Below, in pieces: positions 1 to 8,696 of a DNA stretch of 64,000 nt (the first letter of the stretch is position 1; each line of letters begins with the position of its first letter). Location of the stretch: NCBI GenBank assembly GCA_038228695.1, contig JBBRPA010000003.1, forward strand, positions 39,920-103,919, in the 5' to 3' direction. The position numbers and the translations under genes were made by a program. Origin of the DNA: DASVRZ01 sp038228695. Its GTDB lineage: Bacteria > Verrucomicrobiota > Verrucomicrobiia > Chthoniobacterales > DASVRZ01. The notes under the pieces are model-generated. The model did not search any database, was not told the DNA's origin, and worked only from the letters and a program-made list of their open reading frames with translations.

Positions 1-37
1 TGAGACGGTGTGATTCCCTTTGGTTACCGGTCGTGAA

Positions 38-2824
38 TTACGAACCTGAGATGACGACGTGAAGAAAACGAGCCGGTGCGGATTGGGTGTCACGGATGGT
101 GATAACAGTTCGGTCCGTTTGGTTTAGCGCAGACGTTACGACGGGCGCTGCAAGTCCGTCTGAAGAGGTCCAAAGCGTGCTCCAAGTGGTCGGGGAGGCA
201 AGCAAGCTAGTAGCCTCCACTTTGTAGGTAAGTCCGGGTGCGAATTTGCGAATGGGGAAGGTGATCTCAGCGAAGGTAGTCTGTCCGACGCAGACGGTGC
301 TGAGACTGGGCCGGGCAGCAGAGCTTGCGGAATTAGGCAGCGTGAGGAAGCCAAATTCGAGGAGGTTCACGATGCCGTCACGATCGGGGTCGGCACTGGT
401 CGTGGCGTTCGCTCCGGTCAGGCTCAGGGAGGTGGCCCAACTGGAGAAGGTCTGGTTGACGGTGACGGTGATGGATTGAGATGCCGTCATTCCGTCCAAA
501 TCTGTCGCGGTCGCGGTAACGGTGGTGGTGCCGGGTCCAACAGGCGTGATGGTCAGGTTGCCGCTCACGATCGCAGCACTGGCGACGTTCGGGTTCGACG
601 AATTGGCAGTGTACGCGAGGATCTGGGTGAGGGGAGTTGCTGAGACGATCGTCATGATCTTGGTGTTATCCATCGTCGCGGGAACGTTCGCCGGACTGGC
701 CACATTCATCGGCCATTGGAAGCCCTGATTGATCGTGCTGCCGGCCACGGAGATGTCGTAGGGCCCGCCTGGGGGAGCGGTCGCGGTGGCGTTGAGATTG
801 GGTTTGGTAGATTCGCTGACGCGTCCAAAGACGGTGAAGGCGCCGTTGTTGGCAGATTGGTCGAGGGCGGTGTTGATATCGGAGAGATTGAAATAGAACT
901 GGCTGGTCGCGCTATCGGGGTTTCCGCCCTGCTTGGCCATGGCGATGGTGTAGCTGACGTTGGAAATACCCGGTTCATTAGCGATCGCGGTTTGCAGCGG
1001 AATTTCGCTGAAGGTGTTTGCGCCTGCGTTGGTCGGCTTGAATTGTCCGCCTTGGAGCACGACGAGGCCGCTGGCGATGTCGCTGATGCGGTGGAAAGTG
1101 GAGTTATTGTAGTCGCCACGGTTTACGTAGCCGAGGAAATTGGTCACCGTGCCGGGCGTTTCGGCGGGGTAAAGGAGAATGTCGATGTTGCCCTTGGTCG
1201 TGGCGAGGCGCACGGCGCTTTCCACGTCGGGATCGGAAAACTTGTCGCCCAAAGTGAAGGAGGCCGCTGCCTGCCCGGTGGTTAGCGTGAGCGTGGCGGG
1301 CAGGAGGGTGGCCGCGATCGGTGCGGTGGGTGGTCGAATAACGCGGAGCGTGAGTGTTTTCGTCGCGATCCATCCATCACTGAAAGTGGCGGTGAGGGTA
1401 ACCGGGAAAAGACCGGACTGGGAGGGTGAACCAGTGATCGTTCCGCTGGTCGTGTTCAAGAAAAGGCCGTTGGGCAATCCGGTGGCGTTCCATCCGGTGG
1501 GCGAACTGCCGTTGGTCGTGGTGGCCTGGTAGGTGAAGGATTGTCCGTAGGTAATCGGCTGGAAGGCGGCGCTGGTGAATACGTCCTTCGCTCGGACTGA
1601 GAGCGTGTTGCTACTGACGGATTCCACCACGGTGGCCGGCAGTGGAACGTTGCGTTGGTAAAAGGCTGTAACGAGAAAGTCGTAGAGAACACCGGGAGAG
1701 AGTCCGGCGACGGAGGCGGTCGTGGCGTTGGCTGCCGTAATGGAGTAGACGGTATAGCTGCCGCTGCCAGAAACTCGATAATAGAGCGCGTAACCACTCT
1801 CGGCCTGCGAATTATCGACCCACGAGAGGCTGGCCTGTGTGGCGGTTACTGCCGTGGTGATAAGCCCTGTCGGCGCGGAGAAGGGGGTGGTGAGACTGGC
1901 GACGTTTGAGTAGCCGGAGTAGGTGCGCGGACTACCATTGTCATAGTAGGCGCGGATGCGGAAATCATAGGCCGTCCCAGGTGAGAGGAGACTCAGAGCG
2001 TCGATGGTAGAAAAATCCCCCGCTGTCGCGAAGACAGAGAACATACCAGAGCCTGCAAGAGCATATTCGAGTTCGTAACCATTGTTTAAGGTGGTGTTGT
2101 CGGTGAAGGAGAAACGCGCGGAAGTTTCCAAGGGAGCAATGGGCGTCACCACCAAACTGGTGGGGGCTGCAATGGAGGGCGTCGTCACGGAGACGGTGCT
2201 GGAATAGCCTGTCGTTGCGGTGGGAATCGCGGCGGTGCCCTTGAACCCACGGACTCGAAATTCGTAGGAAGTTCCCAGTGCAAGCCCGCTCAAGGTAAAA
2301 CCTGTAAAGTTCTGTCCGGTAGAGCCCGCCACGGTGAACGTGCCGGACGGGAGTGTTCGATATTCCAGGAAATAGCCCGCTTCAGTGATCGCGTTGTCAA
2401 CCCAGGTGACGAGAACGGAGCCGTTCGTTTGATTCTCCGCCGCGACAATATTTGGAGTGTTGAAGTCGTTGGTGACAATCGTGATCGTATTGCTGTAGGC
2501 AGATGCGTTGGTGTTTGTCGTAATGTAGGCCCGCACCGTGAAAGTGTAGGTGTGGCCGGCAGTGGGACTGAGATTAAGAAATACGGTGCCCGTGCCTGCG
2601 ACAAAGCCAAGGGTAATCGTTCCGTTGGCGGTGCCATTGTCGGTCACAGCAACCTCGAAATTCGTCTCGTCGATGGAGTTGTCGTTCCAGATGAGCGTTA
2701 AGGCGGTGCCGGAAGTCACATAGCCCCGTAGGTTGGACGGCGCGTTTGGCGCGGCAAGGGCAACAGTGAGACTGCCGAGAAGGAGAAGGGCTGCCGTCCA
2801 GAACGGATGCAGGAATCGGGTCAT
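38..2824 (-). CDS. Secreted fibronectin type III / cyclophilin multidomain protein
   Basis: About 928 residues. I chose the ATG at 2824 because it is followed directly by a Sec signal peptide (MTRFLHPFWTAALLLLGSL...ALAA); a GTG 21 bases upstream is in frame but adds only polar residues. About four fibronectin type III repeats fill residues 25-415, each with a W-x-D-N-S/T-x-x-E core. A putative Ig domain follows at about 420-505. A cyclophilin-type peptidyl-prolyl isomerase domain lies at about 540-700, with TTKGNIDILLYPAETPGTV, FHRI and NSxFTVFGRV-like elements. An Ig/cadherin-like domain and a short C-terminal module complete the protein. Likely role: an extracellular or outer-membrane-anchored adhesin-like protein with prolyl isomerase activity (inference). 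The cyclophilin appears to interrupt the following Ig/cadherin-like domain. It is divergent from the neighbouring transporter, and a run of eight C lies about 30 bases upstream of the start on its coding strand. Confidence 0.85.
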   Translation of the reverse strand: MTRFLHPFWTAALLLLGSLTVALAAPNAPSNLRGYVTSGTALTLIWNDNSIDETNFEVAVTDNGTANGTITLGFVAGTGTVFLNLSPTAGHTYTFTVRAYITTNTNASAYSNTITIVTNDFNTPNIVAAENQTNGSVLVTWVDNAITEAGYFLEYRTLPSGTFTVAGSTGQNFTGFTLSGLALGTSYEFRVRGFKGTAAIPTATTGYSSTVSVTTPSIAAPTSLVVTPIAPLETSARFSFTDNTTLNNGYELEYALAGSGMFSVFATAGDFSTIDALSLLSPGTAYDFRIRAYYDNGSPRTYSGYSNVASLTTPFSAPTGLITTAVTATQASLSWVDNSQAESGYALYYRVSGSGSYTVYSITAANATTASVAGLSPGVLYDFLVTAFYQRNVPLPATVVESVSSNTLSVRAKDVFTSAAFQPITYGQSFTYQATTTNGSSPTGWNATGLPNGLFLNTTSGTITGSPSQSGLFPVTLTATFSDGWIATKTLTLRVIRPPTAPIAATLLPATLTLTTGQAAASFTLGDKFSDPDVESAVRLATTKGNIDILLYPAETPGTVTNFLGYVNRGDYNNSTFHRISDIASGLVVLQGGQFKPTNAGANTFSEIPLQTAIANEPGISNVSYTIAMAKQGGNPDSATSQFYFNLSDINTALDQSANNGAFTVFGRVSESTKPNLNATATAPPGGPYDISVAGSTINQGFQWPMNVASPANVPATMDNTKIMTIVSATPLTQILAYTANSSNPNVASAAIVSGNLTITPVGPGTTTVTATATDLDGMTASQSITVTVNQTFSSWATSLSLTGANATTSADPDRDGIVNLLEFGFLTLPNSASSAARPSLSTVCVGQTTFAEITFPIRKFAPGLTYKVEATSLLASPTTWSTLWTSSDGLAAPVVTSALNQTDRTVITIRDTQSAPARFLHVVISGS

Positions 2825-3032
2825 AGAGGAAACGGAAGAACGCACAATTTGCGGGGGGGGTGAGGCACCGTAGATACGAAACGGTCGCCGTCAACGACAT
2901 CCTCCAATCGATTCGACGCGTCCTGAGCCTTGGCTCGATCGGCGTTGAGACACTCTGCGCGTCTGGGTGTTGCGACTGGGAAGGCTTTTTTCTGGCCTTT
3001 GCCAGAATGCAACAACAGGCTGGAAACCTTCC

Positions 3033-4016
3033 ATGACTCTCCATCGGCGCGCCTCGCTTTTTCTAATTCTCGCGACCACCGTGTGGGGGATGAGTTTTCC
3101 GCTGACCCGGGCTCTGGCTGCTTGCCAGTTGGCCAATCTTCCCGGGGTATCGAGTTGGTTTCTAACGTCGCTGACCATTTGCCTGCGCTTTGGAGTTTCT
3201 GGGCTTTGGATTCTTCTCGTCGTGCTTCGCGGACGCCTTCGGCCGACCCGGTCGGAATGGACTGAGGGCCTCGGCCTTGCCGTGTTCGCTAGCGGCGGAA
3301 TTCTTTTTCAGAACGATGGGCTTTTTTACACGTCTGCGTCGGTCTCGGCGTTTCTGACCCAGGCTTATTGCGCGATTATTCCCATTTATACGATGCTGCG
3401 TTTGCGGAAAGCGCCGAAACTGGTTGAGATGCTCGCAGTGCTTCTCGTGCTCGCGGGAGTGGTCGTTCTTTCCGGTTTGAGTTGGCACGATCTGCGACTC
3501 GGAAGGGGAGAATTCGAGACGCTCATTAGTTCAGTCTTTTTCGCTGGGCAAATTCTCTGGCTAGAGCGGCCCGATTTCAAAGAAAACCGACCGGCAGTTT
3601 TTTCCACCGTTATGTTCCTCGGGATTGGGCTGATGATGCTGGTTTTCTCGCTGTTCACCGGACCGGTTGTAAGTGGTTTTAGCGAAGCCTTCCAAAGCGG
3701 CTCGAGCCTTTTCCTAGTGGGGGCGCTGACCTTGCTTTGCACGCTTTTCACTTTCAGCATGATGAATCATTGGCAACCGCATGTGACGGCGACGGAAGCG
3801 GGTCTGATCTACTGCATTGAGCCGGTCTTTGCGGCGTTTTTCGCCTTATTCTTACCCGACTGGATCAGCCAGTGGAGTGGTTTGGCGTTGGCGAACGAAT
3901 CCTTCACGCCGCCGCTTATTCTCGGAGGTTGCCTTATTCTAGCGGCAAACCTACTGGTGCTTTTCCCGCCGGAAAAGTGGGCCGTCCGGGACTCGAACCC
4001 GGAACCTAGTGATTAA
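3033..4016 (+). CDS. EamA/DMT-superfamily membrane transporter
   Basis: A 327-residue integral membrane protein of the drug/metabolite transporter superfamily. The start is the ATG at 3033, whose product begins MTLHRRASLFLILATTVWG; GTG codons upstream would add an unlikely polar stretch. About ten hydrophobic segments form two EamA repeats, the first with the typical WGMSFPLTRAL motif and the second ending in an EPVFAAFFALF segment. It probably exports small metabolites or amino acids; the substrate cannot be read from sequence. The reading frame has no stop before the tRNA-Lys gene on the opposite strand, so its last 13 codons, including the stop, are the complement of tRNA sequence (residues ...VRDSNPEPSD). 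This suggests the original stop was lost, or that the 3' end was reshaped by an event at the tRNA. Confidence 0.88.
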   Translation: MTLHRRASLFLILATTVWGMSFPLTRALAACQLANLPGVSSWFLTSLTICLRFGVSGLWILLVVLRGRLRPTRSEWTEGLGLAVFASGGILFQNDGLFYTSASVSAFLTQAYCAIIPIYTMLRLRKAPKLVEMLAVLLVLAGVVVLSGLSWHDLRLGRGEFETLISSVFFAGQILWLERPDFKENRPAVFSTVMFLGIGLMMLVFSLFTGPVVSGFSEAFQSGSSLFLVGALTLLCTLFTFSMMNHWQPHVTATEAGLIYCIEPVFAAFFALFLPDWISQWSGLALANESFTPPLILGGCLILAANLLVLFPPEKWAVRDSNPEPSD

Positions 4017-4050
4017 GAGTCACGTGCTCTACCAATTGAGCTAACGACCC
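3978..4050 (-). tRNA. tRNA-Lys (anticodon CTT)
   Basis: A 73-nt cloverleaf reads on the minus strand from 4050 to 3978. The acceptor stem GGGTCGT pairs with ACGGCCC, with one G-T wobble. The D-arm is TTAGCTCAATTGGTAGAGCA-like, the anticodon loop is CTCTTAA with anticodon CTT, and the T-arm carries GGTTCGAGTCCC. The discriminator base is A, and CCA is not encoded. The first pair of the anticodon stem looks mismatched (C-T). The 3' half overlaps the 3' end of the DMT transporter frame on the opposite strand. Confidence 0.93.
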
Positions 4051-4208
4051 GGTTGGCGCGGCTTTCCAAGCGCGGGGAGAGGTATTTTGCACGATCCATC
4101 CCACTCGGCAAGTGCTTTCGGGGTTTGGTTGCATTTGTAGGGCCGACGGAGGACGGGCTCGAACAGTTCTTTAAAGCGGCTGGTCCGCAAGCTGCTTTTA
4201 AGTAATTG

Positions 4209-4844
4209 ATGGATTATTCTCCCGCTTTCCTCTTCTTCGCGCTCATCGGGGCTGCCTCGCTCCAAGCGCAATCGATTGAGGGCAAAGTGCTATTACCCCC
4301 GGCACGCTCGGCGGAAGTAATTAATAAGCGGTATGAAATGAACGTCGATGCGAGCCTGATTGAGCCCGATCCTCCTCTGGCTGTAGTTTATCTCGAGGGG
4401 AAATTTCCTAGTCCTACGGGCCCGGCCACCGTTTCTATTCCGCAAAAGAATCTCCAGTTTTCCCGGTCGCTTTTGCCGGTTCTAGTCGGGACCAAAATCG
4501 AGTTTCCGAACGAGGACGACACCTACCACAATATTTTCTCATTTTCGAAGCCGAAGCGCTTTGATCTCGGTCGTTATCGCAAAGATGAGACTCCTGTTCC
4601 GTCTCAAACCTTCGATCAACCGGGTGTTGTGGTCTTGCATTGCGACATCCACGAACACATGCGGGCAATCGTTCTCGTGCTGGAAACACCCCATTTTGCC
4701 CTCACCGACACCGCCGGAAATTATCAGCTGAAGAACCTTCCTTCGGGTCACTATCAACTTAAGGCCTGGCTGAACAACAAGAACATCATAATCCGCGAGG
4801 TAGATCTAAAGCCCGGCGTTCACCTGAAGATTGATTTCCCTTGA
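4209..4844 (+). CDS. Secreted cupredoxin-like copper protein with carboxypeptidase-regulatory-like tail
   Basis: 211 residues from the ATG at 4209; an in-frame TTG lies directly before it. A signal peptide ends near LQAQ (residue 21). Residues 88-158 resemble a plastocyanin/amicyanin-type cupredoxin. His107 lies in a TYHNIFSFS segment, and C-D-I-H-E-H-M at 145-151 gives the C-x2-H-x2-M spacing of amicyanin-type type-1 copper sites. The tail at about 162-205 (GNYQLKNLPSGHYQLKAW) resembles a carboxypeptidase-regulatory beta-sandwich. This layout is known from proteins annotated as methylamine-utilisation or plastocyanin-like. Role: probably periplasmic electron transfer or copper binding. Its stop overlaps the TTG start of the sensor kinase by four bases, which implies coupled translation and a shared function. 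Confidence 0.75.
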   Translation: MDYSPAFLFFALIGAASLQAQSIEGKVLLPPARSAEVINKRYEMNVDASLIEPDPPLAVVYLEGKFPSPTGPATVSIPQKNLQFSRSLLPVLVGTKIEFPNEDDTYHNIFSFSKPKRFDLGRYRKDETPVPSQTFDQPGVVVLHCDIHEHMRAIVLVLETPHFALTDTAGNYQLKNLPSGHYQLKAWLNNKNIIIREVDLKPGVHLKIDFP

Positions 4845-7453
4845 ATGAAACCCTCGAACCTGCCGTTGGAAAACCTCGCCCGAGCTCTGCGGCGGGGTTC
4901 CGGCAGCGCGTGCTGATCGGGTTGATGGCAGTGGTGATCCTGGTCACCGGTCTAGCGCTGGTTTTGGTGCACCGCAATTTCCAGGAAGAGGCAACGCAAA
5001 GCGCCAACGACGACTTCCAAGCGCGACTGGGCTTTCTTCTTGGCTCCGCAGAGGCGCGTCGGTTGGCGGTGTCGCAACGGTGTGCGAGTCTTGCGCGCTC
5101 CGTGCGGATTCGGGCCGCTTTGGAGGAAGATTTGGTCGATGAACTTTATCTCAATGCCCGGATCGAACTGCGCGAGGTTCTTGCCAGCAAGGAAACGGAG
5201 GATCGCTCGAAGGACTTGCGCGCGGTATTTTTCCGCTTCTTAAATGCCCGCGGAGAAGTTCTGCGGGAACCGGGCACCGTAGCTGAGGAGTGGGAGACGC
5301 AAATTCGCCCACCTTCGCCCAGCCACAGCTACCAACAGGTGGGTTTTGTCGAGGCCACGCTCCCGGGGGCACAGCCAGCGGTGTTCGAGGTCGTGACAAC
5401 GGCTATGTTTGACACCGATGGGCAAATTGTCGGGGCGCTTGTGCTCGGTTTTCCCACGCTTAAATTCACCACTAAGTCCGCTAGCCACGAACTCAAGAGC
5501 GGCATTTGGACGCGGGGACATTTGTTCATGTCGGAGGCGGGTGGCGTCGATCAAAAAGCCTTGAACACCGCAATCACCCATCTTGTGCGGCAAAACACTG
5601 CCGCGAGCGGCAGCTTCCAAGTCGAGGTCGGAGGCGAGCCGAATTTACTCTTTTATAAAATTCTCAATCCCGGCTCCTCTTATGCGCCGGCTTATTCGTT
5701 TAGCCTCTACTCGCTTTCGGAATCGGTCACGCAGCGGACGCTTCTTAGTTGGAACATCGTTGGGCTCGCGGTCGTCATGTTGCTGGGAGGCTTGGTGGCG
5801 AGTCATTTCTTTGCCACAGGGCTGGCTCGCCCGATGGAGAAGCTCTTCCAAGATTCCGAGAAAAATCTCGCCCGCCGCGAGGAAGCGGAGGCAGCTCTCG
5901 TCCTTACCGAGCGCAAATACCAGAGTATCTTTGAGAACGCTGTGGAGGGCATTTTCCTGCTCGGAGCGGACGGCCGTTACCTGAGCGCCAACCCGGCCCT
6001 TGCCCGAATCTATGGCTACGAGTCGCCGGAGGAATTGATTGAAAAACTAACCGATCCCGCGCAACAGCTTCATGTTTTGCCGGGGGAACGTGAGGCCTGG
6101 CTCCGATTGGTGGAGAGTGACGAGATGGTCTCCGGCTATGAGATGGAGATTCGCCGCACCAACGGAGAGCAGATCTGGGTCTCGCTAAACGCCCGGTGCG
6201 TGCGGGACGAGACCGGAAGCGTTTTGCAAATCGAGGGCACGGTCGAAGACATCACCGAGCGGAGACAGTCTGCCAACGCGCTCGGCAGCCTCAACGCCGA
6301 GTTGCAGGTCGCATTGAAGGATCTCAAAAACACGCAGCAAACCGTTATCCAGCAGGAACGTTTGAGTGCACTCGGGCAGATGGCCAGCGGCATCGCCCAC
6401 GACTTTAATAACGCCCTCATGCCCATCATGGGCTACACCGATCTCCTCATGGAAGTCCCCGGCCTCCTCGAAGATACCGAGAAATCCCGCACTTACCTCG
6501 ACATCATCCGCACCGGCGCGAAGGACGCCTCTGCCGTCGTTTCCCGTCTCCGCGAGTTCTACCGCTCGAACGAACACAAAGAAATATTCGCTCCCGTCGA
6601 TCTCCAGCATCTCACCCAGCAAGTCGTCGCCCTGACTCGTCCGAAATGGAAAGATCAGGCCCAATCGCGCGGCGCCGATGTAAAAATCGTCACCCAACTC
6701 AACGCCGTCCCCACCATCGCGGGCGACGAAGCCGCCCTCCGCGAAGTCTTCACCAACCTCATCTTTAACGCCGTGGACGCCATGCCCGACGGCGGCAAAA
6801 TCACCCTCCGCACCCGCCATGAAGACGGACGCTCCTACGTCGAAGTCGCCGACAGCGGCACAGGTATGACCCCCGAAGTTCGTGCCCGCTGCCTCGAACC
6901 CTTCTTCTCCACCAAAGGCGAACGCGGCACTGGCCTCGGCCTCTCCATGGTCTTCGGCATCGTCCAACGTCACGACGGCCTCATCGACATCCAGAGCGAA
7001 GTGGGGAAGGGGACCACCTTTATTCTCAGCTTCCCCGTTAAACGCATGAGCTTCCTCACCGAGGAAGTCTCGGAAAAAATCCAAACCCCGCGACACCTCC
7101 ACATTCTCAGCGTCGAAGACGAACCCGAAATCCGCGAGCTCATTTCCGAGTTCCTGCAAAGCGAAGGCCACACCGTCGATACCGCCTGCAATGGACTTGA
7201 AGGCGTCTCCCGCTTCGAAAACGGCCGCTACGACCTCGTCCTCACCGACCGCGCCATGCCCGGCATGAACGGCAACCAGCTCGCCGCTGCCATCAAAAAA
7301 CGCTCTCCGAAAACTCCCATCGTCCTCATCAGCGGCTTCAACTCCGCAGCCGAAAACGAGCAAATTCCCTGTGTGGACATCGTCGCCGGCAAACCCATTA
7401 CCATGGCCGCCCTCCGCAACATCATCAGCCAGGCCATGATGCTCGTCCTCTAA
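4841..7453 (+). CDS. Hybrid sensor histidine kinase/response regulator with PAS domain
   Basis: 870 residues from a TTG that overlaps the upstream stop (TTGA); no in-frame ATG occurs before residue 29, inside the first membrane helix. Order of parts: membrane helix at about 22-45; extracytoplasmic sensor of about 250 residues; second membrane helix at about 303-327; short linker; PAS domain at about 360-475; dimerisation helix with the phosphorylatable His520 in SGIAHDFNNALMPIMG; ATPase domain with N box NLIFNAVDAMPDGG and G boxes ADSGTGM and GTGLGLSMV; C-terminal receiver with phosphoacceptor Asp803 in LTDRAMPGM and a conserved Lys in VAGKPI. It should sense a periplasmic or redox signal, perhaps reported by the adjacent cupredoxin (inference). 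No separate DNA-binding output is encoded nearby. Third-codon-base usage changes from G-rich to strongly C-rich near 6380. Confidence 0.9.
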   Translation: MNETLEPAVGKPRPSSAAGFRQRVLIGLMAVVILVTGLALVLVHRNFQEEATQSANDDFQARLGFLLGSAEARRLAVSQRCASLARSVRIRAALEEDLVDELYLNARIELREVLASKETEDRSKDLRAVFFRFLNARGEVLREPGTVAEEWETQIRPPSPSHSYQQVGFVEATLPGAQPAVFEVVTTAMFDTDGQIVGALVLGFPTLKFTTKSASHELKSGIWTRGHLFMSEAGGVDQKALNTAITHLVRQNTAASGSFQVEVGGEPNLLFYKILNPGSSYAPAYSFSLYSLSESVTQRTLLSWNIVGLAVVMLLGGLVASHFFATGLARPMEKLFQDSEKNLARREEAEAALVLTERKYQSIFENAVEGIFLLGADGRYLSANPALARIYGYESPEELIEKLTDPAQQLHVLPGEREAWLRLVESDEMVSGYEMEIRRTNGEQIWVSLNARCVRDETGSVLQIEGTVEDITERRQSANALGSLNAELQVALKDLKNTQQTVIQQERLSALGQMASGIAHDFNNALMPIMGYTDLLMEVPGLLEDTEKSRTYLDIIRTGAKDASAVVSRLREFYRSNEHKEIFAPVDLQHLTQQVVALTRPKWKDQAQSRGADVKIVTQLNAVPTIAGDEAALREVFTNLIFNAVDAMPDGGKITLRTRHEDGRSYVEVADSGTGMTPEVRARCLEPFFSTKGERGTGLGLSMVFGIVQRHDGLIDIQSEVGKGTTFILSFPVKRMSFLTEEVSEKIQTPRHLHILSVEDEPEIRELISEFLQSEGHTVDTACNGLEGVSRFENGRYDLVLTDRAMPGMNGNQLAAAIKKRSPKTPIVLISGFNSAAENEQIPCVDIVAGKPITMAALRNIISQAMMLVL

Positions 7454-7466
7454 AAAAGCCACTGCC

Positions 7467-8696
7467 ATGATCGCGCCTGCCCTCCGCCCCTTCCTCGCTC
7501 TCTGTCTGGCTCTTCTGCTTGCACCCGTCCTCCACGCTCAGGACGACTGGCTCGATGATGTTTCCCGTCACTTGGTTATTGGCACCCCCGACGGAAAGGC
7601 CAGCGCCCGCATCAGCGGATTGCTCGACCTCGAGGCTTACTCATTTCGTCAGCCCGCCCCCGGCCTGATCTACGCCCCGGGCCACTCTCTCTTCACCCCG
7701 CGGCTCTCGCTTTTTCTCGACGCCCAGCTTGGCTCTCAGCTTTACTTTTTTGCTCAGACCCGCTTCGACCGCAGTTTCGATCCATCGCATAAAGATATCC
7801 AGGTGCGCCTCGACGAATACGCCCTGCGCTGGAACGTCCTCGACCATGCCCGGTTGAATATCCAGATCGGCAAATTCGCCACCGTCGCCGGCAACTGGAA
7901 CGCTCGTCATCTCTCGTGGGATAACCCCTTCATCTCTGCCCCGCTTCCTTACGAAAACCTCACCAGCATCTGGGACAACGCTGCCGTCGATGTTTCCGGC
8001 ACCCTCGTCGATTGGAACACCTCCGAACACATCATCCGCGTCCCCATCATCTGGGGCCCTAGCTACGCCAGCGGTGCCTCTGTTTCCGGCCGCCTTGGTG
8101 ACTTTGAGTATGCCGCCGAAATCAAAAATGCCTCACTCTCCTCGCGACCTGAAGCTTGGACCCTGACCAATGTTGGCTTCCAGCATCCCACCTACAGCGG
8201 ACGCCTCAACTGGCGTCCCGACATGGCCTGGAACCTCGGCTTTTCGGCCAGCACCGGCTCCTACCTATTACCGGAAGCCAAATCTACCCTCCTCCCCGGC
8301 AAAGGACTCGACGATTACCGCCAAATTCTCCTCGGACAGGACGTGAGTTTTGAATGGCACCACTGGCAGGTCTGGGCCGAAGTCTTTGAAACTCGCTTCG
8401 AAATCCCCGGTGTGGGCAATGCCGACACGCTCGCCTACTACATCGAGAGCAAATACAAATTCAGCCCGGAATTCTTCGGCGCTCTACGTTGGAACCAACA
8501 GGTCTTCAATAAATTTCAGAGCTACACCGGCGAAAACGTTCCTTGGACCGACGACACTTGGCGCATCGACGCGGCTTTGACTTGGCGTTTTAGCCCGCAC
8601 ATTCAAGCCAAAGCCCAATACAGCTACCTCCACATGGACGGCCCCTCGAATGCCACCCAAGACATCTTCGCCGGCCAGATCACCGTAAAATTTTAG
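7467..8696 (+). CDS. Outer-membrane beta-barrel (porin-like) protein
   Basis: 409 residues starting at the ATG at 7467, 13 bases after the kinase stop. A signal peptide ends near VLHAQ. The rest is rich in alternating amphipathic strands (LYFFAQTRFDRSF, LNIQIGKFATVAGNW, FEWHHWQVWAEVFETRFEI), and the chain ends in a C-terminal Phe (AGQITVKF), the usual signal for outer-membrane barrel insertion. The IGKFATVAGNWNARH segment is typical of OprO/OprP-like or carbohydrate-porin families. It forms the last gene of a cupredoxin, kinase and barrel operon and shares the C-rich codon style of the kinase 3' half. The substrate is unknown. Confidence 0.75.
   Translation: MIAPALRPFLALCLALLLAPVLHAQDDWLDDVSRHLVIGTPDGKASARISGLLDLEAYSFRQPAPGLIYAPGHSLFTPRLSLFLDAQLGSQLYFFAQTRFDRSFDPSHKDIQVRLDEYALRWNVLDHARLNIQIGKFATVAGNWNARHLSWDNPFISAPLPYENLTSIWDNAAVDVSGTLVDWNTSEHIIRVPIIWGPSYASGASVSGRLGDFEYAAEIKNASLSSRPEAWTLTNVGFQHPTYSGRLNWRPDMAWNLGFSASTGSYLLPEAKSTLLPGKGLDDYRQILLGQDVSFEWHHWQVWAEVFETRFEIPGVGNADTLAYYIESKYKFSPEFFGALRWNQQVFNKFQSYTGENVPWTDDTWRIDAALTWRFSPHIQAKAQYSYLHMDGPSNATQDIFAGQITVKF

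Noticed and set aside
2990..3007. Hairpin TTCTGGC-CTTT-GCCAGAA before the DMT transporter as a terminator
   Set aside because: The T run lies before, not after, the stem on the plus strand, and no T run follows on the minus strand.
6185..7468. Long antisense open frame (427 codons) across the sensor kinase
   Set aside because: It lies wholly antisense to well-supported kinase domains and has low-complexity Gly/Asp/Glu content caused by C-rich codons on the other strand.
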